A DNA stretch of 64,000 nt from Segetibacter sp. GTDB taxonomy: Bacteria > Bacteroidota > Bacteroidia > Chitinophagales > Chitinophagaceae. This document shows, in pieces, positions 57,846 to 64,000 of this stretch (the first letter of the stretch is position 1; every line of letters starts with the position of its first letter). Both the position numbers and the translations under genes were made by a program. The stretch lies in assembly GCF_025963695.1 (NCBI RefSeq), contig NZ_JAOQAH010000091.1, positions 1-64,000 on the forward strand, given 5' to 3'. The notes below the pieces were generated by a model. It was not told where the DNA came from and did not search any database. It saw only the letters and a program-made list of their open reading frames with translations.

Positions 57846-57869
57846 TTAACACCGCAGCTGCGGTATTAA
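57846..57869. other. Palindrome overlapping a stop codon
   Basis: ACCGCAGCTGCGGT (perfect, 57851-57864) extended to TTAA on each side with one mismatched pair. It includes the stop codon of the small lipoprotein gene. There is no U-tract. Confidence 0.6.
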
Positions 57870-58273
57870 GACCTTTTAATACATCCTCTTTCCAGGAGTG
57901 TTTTATTAAGCATTTTATTGAAGGCCTGCTTATCATTTTCATTAGTTAGGTGGTTCTTCATTAAGGCAGTTAAGGTTGTGTGAATGCTATCAGCAAGAGA
58001 CAAGCTTTGTTTTAGCATGGCTTCCTTTTGTTTATCCAGCGTTGCGAGTTTTAAGTTTAAACTTATTGTATCTCCACCGGGCTTTTGTAGCAGGGTATCG
58101 TGTGTAAAACGAAGCTGATTTGCAAGTTCAAATCTTTGTTCTCTCAGCTCCATTGCCCTGCATTCTAAGTTTGCAAATTCGTCTGCCAACACTTTTATAT
58201 TGGTCTTTTCATTTCTACAGCAAAGAGTGAGTGATACAATAACCAGCAATAAAAGAAATTTGAGACCTTTCAT
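57866..58273 (-). CDS. Small helical lipoprotein, unassigned
   Basis: A 135-residue lipoprotein with signal and lipobox LTLCC. The mature part is helical (LADEFANLECRAMELREQRFEL, LATLDKQKEAMLKQSLSLAD) with coiled-coil tendency, like periplasmic proteins of unknown function. It follows the haloperoxidase-like gene by 18 bases, so the two are probably co-transcribed. Confidence 0.72.
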   Translation of the reverse strand: MKGLKFLLLLVIVSLTLCCRNEKTNIKVLADEFANLECRAMELREQRFELANQLRFTHDTLLQKPGGDTISLNLKLATLDKQKEAMLKQSLSLADSIHTTLTALMKNHLTNENDKQAFNKMLNKTLLERGCIKRS

Positions 58274-58291
58274 TTTAAAATACTAATAAGA

Positions 58292-59644
58292 TTATCGAAT
58301 GTTTTTAGGCCAGTTAAGTGAATTGATGACAAAATCTCCAACAGCGCGGCCTTGTTCTAGTCCTTTAATGTTATCCTCTGTGTAATGTATTCCGCCGTAG
58401 AACCGGGAGTTGGCGCATTCTTCTGCCATATCATTGAAGTTGTTGTAATGACGGGCTGCAAAACCATATTGCAACTGGCTATAATCGGTGAAATTGTAAT
58501 CGCCGCTACCGTTAGTAAACATTTCGTTAAAAACCTTTGTGCCTGCACCTATTTCAACAGAATGGCCCGAGGTAAATGCCGGAAAAGCGGGGGTGCCTAT
58601 TACGGTTTTAAAAGCGGGATCGATATATTGTTTTATATAGCTGACAGGTCTGATGAGGATGGATTTGTATTTTAACTTCCAGCAAGAGATAAAGGCATCA
58701 TTTTCTGCGATACATAATTTGGCGTAGGCAACGGATGACTTTTCTAAGGTTGCATTTGTCTCCTCTAACAATTGTGTCATAATATTAAATGTATGACCAG
58801 TGGGGGTACAAGTGTTAAACGGGTCGTCGGCCCAGTATTTCGTTATTTCGATTTGCTCGGGGGTATTTCGTTTTCCCTGGTTATAAACTTCTAAGGCTGC
58901 TTTATAAAAATCGGATGTAGGACTGGTAGAAAATTTAGTAGGCTGATATTGCTCTGCGTGAGTAGTGGTGGCCTGGATAAAAGGGCGATTTTTGCCCCAG
59001 TAAGGACTTACAGGATGTAGGGTTGCGCTTGTAGGAACCCAGCAAGAAGGATCGGGCGGCATTTGGTAGGGCAACTGAAAGGGTTCAAGGTAGGCCTCAT
59101 GACCTCCATCGTTGAGAGAATAATTATAAATTGCTGACGCTACTTGCTTTCCAAACTGTATGGATCGGCTTACCATGTCAGCACCGGCGCCTACAGCCAT
59201 TCCTTTTAAGTTTGCCTGTTCAGTGCTGTCTATCAAAGCTAAATTGGCGGCGCTTATTTTTTTGGAAAACATTTTTCTCATCATATCTGCTATTGCAGTG
59301 TTTGATGCAATTCCCCAGTTGCATTGAAGATTTTGCGGCAGTGGAGGAATATCGCTTGTGGATAAGCCATTTAATTGTCCTCCCAGACTTTGCGCTCCTG
59401 GAATACCTTTTACCACTGCCTCATAACTGGCTATGCCAACATACCCATATGCTCGTGCTACCTCGGGAGGGAAAAAACCTGGAGTAGATTTAGAGATGGT
59501 ACAAAGTAAGTTGAAATAATTTCGGACGAATTTGCCGGAGTAATTGTAGGTGGCGCCCGCTGAATACTCGTCGGTGCCGTAGTATTCTTTTCTACAGCCA
59601 GAAAAAACAAGTAGAAACAATAAACCTGGTAAAAGTTTTTTCAT
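58292..59644 (-). CDS. Vanadium haloperoxidase/PAP2-superfamily lipoprotein
   Basis: A 450-residue lipoprotein (lipobox LVFSGCRK). The PAP2/vanadium-binding motifs are present: FPAFTSGHSVEIGAG near 355 (phosphate/vanadate-binding Ser-Gly-His) and GGIHYTEDNIKGLEQGRAVG near 418, including the second histidine. The N-terminal helical part (GYVGIASYEAVVKGIPG) matches haloperoxidase-like proteins of Bacteroidota. Whether it is a peroxidase or a phosphatase cannot be decided here. Confidence 0.87.
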   Translation of the reverse strand: MKKLLPGLLFLLVFSGCRKEYYGTDEYSAGATYNYSGKFVRNYFNLLCTISKSTPGFFPPEVARAYGYVGIASYEAVVKGIPGAQSLGGQLNGLSTSDIPPLPQNLQCNWGIASNTAIADMMRKMFSKKISAANLALIDSTEQANLKGMAVGAGADMVSRSIQFGKQVASAIYNYSLNDGGHEAYLEPFQLPYQMPPDPSCWVPTSATLHPVSPYWGKNRPFIQATTTHAEQYQPTKFSTSPTSDFYKAALEVYNQGKRNTPEQIEITKYWADDPFNTCTPTGHTFNIMTQLLEETNATLEKSSVAYAKLCIAENDAFISCWKLKYKSILIRPVSYIKQYIDPAFKTVIGTPAFPAFTSGHSVEIGAGTKVFNEMFTNGSGDYNFTDYSQLQYGFAARHYNNFNDMAEECANSRFYGGIHYTEDNIKGLEQGRAVGDFVINSLNWPKNIR

Positions 59645-59840
59645 GATAGAAGATTAACAACATAATGACTGCTTTTACTTTTGGGAGGTTGCACGATGTT
59701 AGTTCGCCCGTCGCTTTATGAGATTTTGTTGTAAAAGCATTGATACTTAGGGCTTACTGAAAATACAGTAGGATATTTAATAGATTTTTTTGTGAAGTGC
59801 GGGGAGACAATATTTATGCGAGGCGGTGAATAATAGATAA

Positions 59841-59901
59841 AAGTTTAAGTGAGTGACACAAGGATGTTGAGTAAAGAATACATGCACGGGCACAAAAAAA
59901 A
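59841..59901 (+). repeat. Intergenic repeat, copy 15 (GTGACAC form)
   Basis: Head GTTTAAGTGA, core GTGACACAAGGATG at 59853-59866, TTGAGTAAAGAATA, CACGGGCAC and an A-tract shared with the next terminator. Confidence 0.8.
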
Positions 59902-59923
59902 CTCCCACGTTTATGTAGGAGTT
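59893..59923 (-). terminator. Intrinsic terminator of the aldo/keto reductase gene
   Basis: On the minus strand, AACTCCTAC/GTGGGAGTT stem with a 6-base loop is followed by a run of T's that is also the end of repeat copy 15. Confidence 0.85.
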
Positions 59924-59960
59924 GAGGTTTTATAACTTTTAAACACATTTTACTATCTAA

Positions 59961-60944
59961 TCAATAATGCCCGCGAATGATTGGTTTTATTTTTTCATCA
60001 TACAATGCCCGGAGCCTGGTATGTACGTCTTCAGATAATCTCGGTAAAGCCGATGCTGCTACATTACTTTCTACTTGTGAAACCTTTGAAGCGCCAGGTA
60101 TAACTGTAGTTACTTCAGGATGGTCAAGTATCCATCTGATTGACCATTGAGCCATTCGTTCATCGGGTAACAGGTTTTTTATTTCGCGTGATAATTCTAC
60201 ACCTTTTGAAAACGCTACACCTGAGAATGTTTCGCCGGCATTAAATGCATCTCCGTTAGCATTAAAGTTTCGATGATCTTTTTCTTCAAACTTTGTTTCT
60301 TCATTAAATTTACCGGTAAGGAGTCCGCTTGCAAGCGGTACACGAATTATTAAAGCAACGTCTTTTTCCTTTGCTTTTGAAAATATTTCATCAGCTACAT
60401 GCTGCCTGAAGAGGTTGAATATTATTTGTAAAGAAGCCAGTCCTTCCTGACGGAGGCAGAGCAAAGCTTCTTCGCTGGTTTCAACACTTACACCCCAATT
60501 GGCAATGTATTTTTCAGACTGCAACTTGCGCAGGTGATCAAACACCTCTCCCTTACGCAACTCCTCCGTTGGAATGCAATGCAATTGCTCAAGAAACAAT
60601 TGAGGAACATCCAGGTTTTCTAACGAACTTTCTACCTGCCGCTTCAGACCGTCATAAGTAAAGTTGGCTGGCCAACCAAAACCTTCGTCGCTTCGGCGAC
60701 CTAACTTGGTGGCAACGTACAATTGTTCGTTCACTGTTTTTTTAAATCTGCCAATTACTTTTTCGCTAATGCCCATTCCATATACATCGGCAGTATCAAT
60801 AAAATTACCACCGGTTTTGGTAAACGCCTGTAAAATAGCAAACGCTTCTTCATCGTCAACAATGCCCCAATCGGCACTTCCCAATTGCCATGTACCAAGG
60901 CCTACTTCTGATATTTTTGTTCCTTTAAATGAACGGTATTGCAT
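59961..60944 (-). CDS. Aldo/keto reductase
   Basis: NADPH-dependent oxidoreductase of 327 residues with a TIM-barrel fold. The catalytic tetrad is visible: Asp in NFIDTADVYGMG, with Tyr there, Lys in LYVATKLGR, and His in FLEQLHCIP. The C-terminal cofactor loop GASKVSQVESNVAA is typical. Substrate unknown. It diverges from the GH9 gene with a gap of about 70 bases. Confidence 0.93.
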   Translation of the reverse strand: MQYRSFKGTKISEVGLGTWQLGSADWGIVDDEEAFAILQAFTKTGGNFIDTADVYGMGISEKVIGRFKKTVNEQLYVATKLGRRSDEGFGWPANFTYDGLKRQVESSLENLDVPQLFLEQLHCIPTEELRKGEVFDHLRKLQSEKYIANWGVSVETSEEALLCLRQEGLASLQIIFNLFRQHVADEIFSKAKEKDVALIIRVPLASGLLTGKFNEETKFEEKDHRNFNANGDAFNAGETFSGVAFSKGVELSREIKNLLPDERMAQWSIRWILDHPEVTTVIPGASKVSQVESNVAASALPRLSEDVHTRLRALYDEKIKPIIRGHY

Positions 60945-61014
60945 GATTTTATTTTAGCATTAAAAATTGAACTATACTTCTACTTCAATATATCTTCGTT
61001 ACAACATACTACTC

Positions 61015-62841
61015 ATGAAAAATTTCTCCTTCCTGCTATCTGCCATTACTCTATTGTTTTCCCAAAAAGCAAAAAAACTATTCCTGCTACTGATCACCTT
61101 AATGACCTCTGTTTTTTCTTTTTCGCAACCCGCAACAGTTAGCGACCGAATTAAGTTGAACCAACTTGGGTTTTATACTAATGCTCCCAAAATTGCGGTT
61201 GTTACGGGAGAAACAAATGGTCAAAAATTCTTCATTACAACTACAAACCTAAAGGATACTTTGTTTAGAGGTACTTTAGGAAATGAAAAGCAGTCAAAAA
61301 ATTCATCAACCAAAACAAAGGTTGCCGATTTCTCTTCATTCTATACTCCCGGAACTTATGTTGTGCTTATTCCCGGCGTAGGCCATTCTTATGTATTTGC
61401 GGTTCGCAAAAATGTTAATCATACGGCTGCTGTTGCCGGGTTAAAAGGGTATTATTACCAAAGAGTATCTATGCCGCTCGAAGAGAAATATGCAGGCAAG
61501 TGGCACCGCTCAGCAGGGCATTCGGATAATGCTGTACTTATTCATCCTTCGGCTGCAAGCAAAGAGCGTCCTGAAGGAACTAAAATATCTACTGCCGGAG
61601 GATGGTATGATGCAGGAGACTATAACAAGTACATTGTAAACAGCGGCATTACAATGGGAACGATGTTGTCAGCTTACGAAGATTTTTCAACTTATTTCGA
61701 CACATTAAAAACAAACATTCCTGAGAGCAACGACCAGGTGCCCGATTTATTAAATGAACTGATATACAACCTGCGTTGGATGTTGACGATGCAGGACCCC
61801 AACGACGGCGGCGTGTATAACAAATGCACCAATGCTTCTTTTGATGGTATGGTAATGCCGGGGGTAACGACAGCACCGCGGTATGTAGTTCAAAAAGGAA
61901 CAGGTGCTACCTTAGACTTTGCTGCAGTAACTGCACAGGCCGCTCGTATCTTAAAAAAGTTTCAGAAGCAATTGCCGGGGTTAGCAGACAGTTGTATGAA
62001 AGCTTCTGTAAAAGCGTGGAAATGGTCGGAGAGCAACCCCGCAATCGAATACAACCAAAATGCAATCAACCAAAAGTATGAACCAAAAATAACTACGGGA
62101 GGTTATGGCGACAGGTCGTTTACCGATGAATGGACCTGGGCAGCAGCAGAGCTGTTTGCAACCACAGCAGACAAGAAGTACTACGATGTATATGCAAAGC
62201 AAAAGAAAGACAGCATTTCCCTGCCTTCATGGGGAAGCGTAGAGTTGCTGGGTCACTACACCTTGGCGCGCTTTCAAAAGAAATTTCCGGCTTATGTACA
62301 AAACAATCTTAAAATGATCACATCGCAAATTACGAAGCTGGCTGACCGCTATATTTCTAACGTTTCAGGCAATGCTTTTCAAACTATAATGGGACAATCA
62401 ATACGCGATTTTAACTGGGGAAGTAGTTCTAATGCAGGCAACCAAGGTATTGTTTTAATAAATGCATACCTGCTTACTAAAGACAAAAAATATATTGATA
62501 ATGCCCTAAGCAATCTTGATTATTTACTTGGACGAAATGCCACAGGTTACTCTTTTCTTTCCGGTATTGGAAGCAAGTCGATTATGCACCCCCATCACAG
62601 GCCCTCAGTTGCAGATGGGGTTACTGAACCCGTTCCCGGTTTACTGTCTGGCGGCCCAAATCCGGGAAAGCAGGATAAGTGTGCAGGTTACGAGTTTTCC
62701 GAACCAGAAACCGCATTTCTAGATCACGACTGTTCTTATTCAACCAATGAAATAGCCATCAACTGGAACTCACCTTTTGTGTATTTGTCAAATGCCATAG
62801 AGGCTTTGCAATACAATGTAAAGTATAGTAAAGGCAAATAA
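61015..62841 (+). CDS. Glycoside hydrolase family 9 protein
   Basis: About 608 residues from ATG 61015; a long signal region (about 38 residues ending SVFSFSQ) precedes the mature protein. An N-terminal Ig-like CelD domain (IKLNQLGFYTNAPKIAVV) leads into the (alpha/alpha)6 GH9 domain. Catalytic hallmarks: STAGGWYDAGDYNKYIVNSG (Asp), HHRPS near the end, and SYSTNEIAINWNSPFVYL (acid Glu). Likely an endoglucanase or exo-beta-glucosidase; specificity cannot be told from this. A TTG upstream at 60967 would only extend the leader. Confidence 0.93.
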   Translation: MKNFSFLLSAITLLFSQKAKKLFLLLITLMTSVFSFSQPATVSDRIKLNQLGFYTNAPKIAVVTGETNGQKFFITTTNLKDTLFRGTLGNEKQSKNSSTKTKVADFSSFYTPGTYVVLIPGVGHSYVFAVRKNVNHTAAVAGLKGYYYQRVSMPLEEKYAGKWHRSAGHSDNAVLIHPSAASKERPEGTKISTAGGWYDAGDYNKYIVNSGITMGTMLSAYEDFSTYFDTLKTNIPESNDQVPDLLNELIYNLRWMLTMQDPNDGGVYNKCTNASFDGMVMPGVTTAPRYVVQKGTGATLDFAAVTAQAARILKKFQKQLPGLADSCMKASVKAWKWSESNPAIEYNQNAINQKYEPKITTGGYGDRSFTDEWTWAAAELFATTADKKYYDVYAKQKKDSISLPSWGSVELLGHYTLARFQKKFPAYVQNNLKMITSQITKLADRYISNVSGNAFQTIMGQSIRDFNWGSSSNAGNQGIVLINAYLLTKDKKYIDNALSNLDYLLGRNATGYSFLSGIGSKSIMHPHHRPSVADGVTEPVPGLLSGGPNPGKQDKCAGYEFSEPETAFLDHDCSYSTNEIAINWNSPFVYLSNAIEALQYNVKYSKGK

Positions 62842-62842
62842 T

Positions 62843-62903
62843 TTTTTTTATCCGCCATTTATTAAAAATCCGGCTTTTGTTGCGTCGCACCCTTGTACTT
62901 TTT
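62843..62903 (-). repeat. Intergenic repeat, copy 16 (GCGACGC form)
   Basis: On the minus strand: head AAAAAGTACAAGGGT, core GCGACGCAACAAAA at 62888-62875, GCCGGATTTTTAATAAATG, GCGGATA and an A-tract. On the plus strand the T-run starts within 5 bases of the GH9 stop. Confidence 0.75.
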
Positions 62904-63095
62904 CTTTTTGCACTGAGCATTTAGAACATTCTGTCGGAGTACGAATTATAACACGATAACATGGTAGTGGAGGAGACAGGTACAAGCAAATGCTGTAAGA
63001 TTTAAACCATGCTGCAATCATTCATAAAGAAAGAAAACTGTATTTTTAGCAAGTATTAATGATCGACAAATTAATTTCTTTGGTTAAATAAAAGT

Positions 63096-63749
63096 ATGGC
63101 ATCAAGAAAGTACAGACCTATTGTAATGAATCGGAATAAAAAGCCGGCGAGAACTTACACGGTTCTACAAAAGATGTTATTGGTAATAGCTGTCCTTGTT
63201 TTGGTTGGAGTTGTGATACTAGTTGTAATACATTTTAAAGACTGGAGTAAAGAAACTGTAAAGACTGAGGAAAAGAGGGTTGATACAGGTGCATTAAAGG
63301 AAACTCCCACTGTTGCTGGTGATAATTTCGAAAAATCGCCTGAAAGAATCAAACAAGCGGAACCGGTTGCCAAAAAAAAATCAGTAACTACAAAGAGAAC
63401 TACCCAGGAAATTACAATACCAGCAATTCAAAAATCGGTTGAAGATTTGTCAGATGCCGGTGTAACCCCAACTAAAAAGGTGAAAGAGGTTAAGGAGGTA
63501 AGCAATGAAAAGATGTTGGAGATATTAAACGAACTTAAGATGGAAAAGGCGTATGCGCCTAACTCAGCTAAATGTGTTTCAATACGTATTGTTAGCAGCA
63601 GCAATGCTGAGAACGGTTATAAGATTGCAAAGTTTTTGAGAGCCAACGGTTATGTGATTTCGGGGAGAGAGGTAGTTAAGGGAAACCAAGACGGAATTAA
63701 AATAACTACAGTTGGCCCCTGTATTAAATTGGCAATAGGAACACTATAG
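63096..63749 (+). CDS. Single-pass membrane protein, function unknown
   Basis: A 217-residue protein. A basic N-terminus (ASRKYRPIVMNRNKKPA) precedes one transmembrane helix (LLVIAVLVLVGVVILVVIHF), a charged Lys/Glu-rich linker (about 50-140), and a C-terminal domain of about 70 residues (APNSAKCVSIRIVSSSNAENGYKIAKFLRANGYVIS) that may be a small alpha-beta fold. I do not recognise a family. It stands alone after repeat copy 16. Confidence 0.7.
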   Translation: MASRKYRPIVMNRNKKPARTYTVLQKMLLVIAVLVLVGVVILVVIHFKDWSKETVKTEEKRVDTGALKETPTVAGDNFEKSPERIKQAEPVAKKKSVTTKRTTQEITIPAIQKSVEDLSDAGVTPTKKVKEVKEVSNEKMLEILNELKMEKAYAPNSAKCVSIRIVSSSNAENGYKIAKFLRANGYVISGREVVKGNQDGIKITTVGPCIKLAIGTL

Positions 63750-63774
63750 GCCTGGCGTCTTTATAACCCCTTAG

Positions 63775-64000
63775 CTAATTTGTGTTTGCTAAATCTAAAA
63801 GTTTATTTACCGTTCTCCAATTTCTTGTGGTTGCAGTTAGCTTTAATTTATTCTCGAAGAAGTTGTTGCTTAGTTTGGTAATTCCATATCCCAAAGGGCA
63901 ATACAAATAAATCTCTTTCTCTATAATTATAAACCTGTCAGGGGCGAAGTTCAAGTGCGAGATTTTATCTATTTTATCCTTGTCAGCAACGTCCGCAAGA
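63775..64000 (-). CDS. DUF1697 family protein, C-terminal part (partial)
   Basis: About 75 codons at the right edge, read from the minus strand and ending at the TAG at 63777-63775. The translation shows the DUF1697 end signature: FIIIEKEIYLYCPLGYGITK, then LSNNFFENKLKLTATTRNWR and TVNKLLDLA. The start lies outside the window. The family has no known function. It converges on the 63096 gene. Confidence 0.85.
   Translation of the reverse strand, partial: LADVADKDKIDKISHLNFAPDRFIIIEKEIYLYCPLGYGITKLSNNFFENKLKLTATTRNWRTVNKLLDLANTN

Larger units (their letters stand above)
57480..57865. other. Intergenic region with repeat and hairpins
   Basis: A 386-base gap between two minus-strand genes. It holds repeat copy 14, a possible bidirectional hairpin at 57716-57753, and a palindrome at 57846-57869 that overlaps the next stop codon. 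No gene is visible. Confidence 0.6.
59645..59960. other. Intergenic region with repeat and terminator
   Basis: A 316-base gap between two minus-strand genes. Besides repeat copy 15 and the aldo/keto reductase terminator, it holds the leader of the haloperoxidase-like gene. No other gene or structure is visible. Confidence 0.6.

Overview
This window looks like chromosomal DNA of a Bacteroidota bacterium, most likely family Chitinophagaceae. The evidence is AT-rich DNA, gldF/gldG gliding genes, a MurF–alanine racemase fusion, a GT117/DUF2723 membrane protein, a PKD protein with a type IX secretion C-terminal signal, TAnnTTTG promoter elements, and many lipoproteins and outer-membrane beta proteins. 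I found no rRNA, tRNA, CRISPR array, prophage or intact insertion sequence. Genus and species are not resolved.

Layout. 0-6.4 kb (+): gldF, gldG, a TerC-family membrane protein, murF-alr. 6.6-11.7 kb (-): GT117/DUF2723 protein and a blaI–M56 sensor pair with a palindromic operator. 12.2-14.4 kb (+): DPP-IV-like peptidase. 14.5-18.5 kb (-): lipoprotein, UbiA-like protein, M42 peptidase and two membrane proteins. 18.5-23.5 kb (+): LuxE-like protein, recQ, YeiH-like transporter. 23.5-29.0 kb (-): Dph6-like ligase, rnhA, PhzF, acyl-CoA carboxylase beta subunit, EcsC, VanX-like dipeptidase. 29.1-30.1 kb (+): RlpA-like and thrombospondin type 3 proteins. 30.2-32.9 kb (-): EamA transporter, dapD, thioredoxin-fold protein. 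33.1-39.7 kb (+): glycosyltransferase, threonylcarbamoyl-AMP synthase, small protein, CCA-adding enzyme, pRiA4b ORF-3 protein, miaA, THUMP methyltransferase. 39.9-43.4 kb (-): YpfJ-type metalloprotease, FadL-like porin, Tyr/Asn-rich lipoprotein. 43.5-51.4 kb (+): proS, ABC-F ATPase, antitoxin/PIN pair, 1159-residue outer-membrane protein. 51.6-64 kb (mixed): coiled-coil membrane protein, PolB-like exonuclease, CsbD, T9SS PKD protein, CE2-like esterase, haloperoxidase/PAP2 lipoprotein, aldo/keto reductase, GH9 glycosidase, and a DUF1697 fragment at the right edge.

Most genes are housekeeping: cell wall (murF-alr, dapD, VanX-like, RlpA-like), tRNA and translation (miaA, CCA enzyme, TsaC-like, proS, ABC-F), repair (recQ), and envelope or polymer degradation (S9, M42, CE2, GH9).

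The main unexplained signal lies between the genes. About 60-bp repeats with core GTGACACAACGATG or GCGACGCAACGATG occur 17 times plus two head fragments, all in gaps. They end in an A-tract that usually faces the 3' end of the adjacent gene, and in two places that tract is also the U-tract of a terminator. The two core forms differ by a symmetric paired change. A 39-bp palindrome occurs twice, and a 105-bp stretch of about 64% GC lies upstream of blaI.
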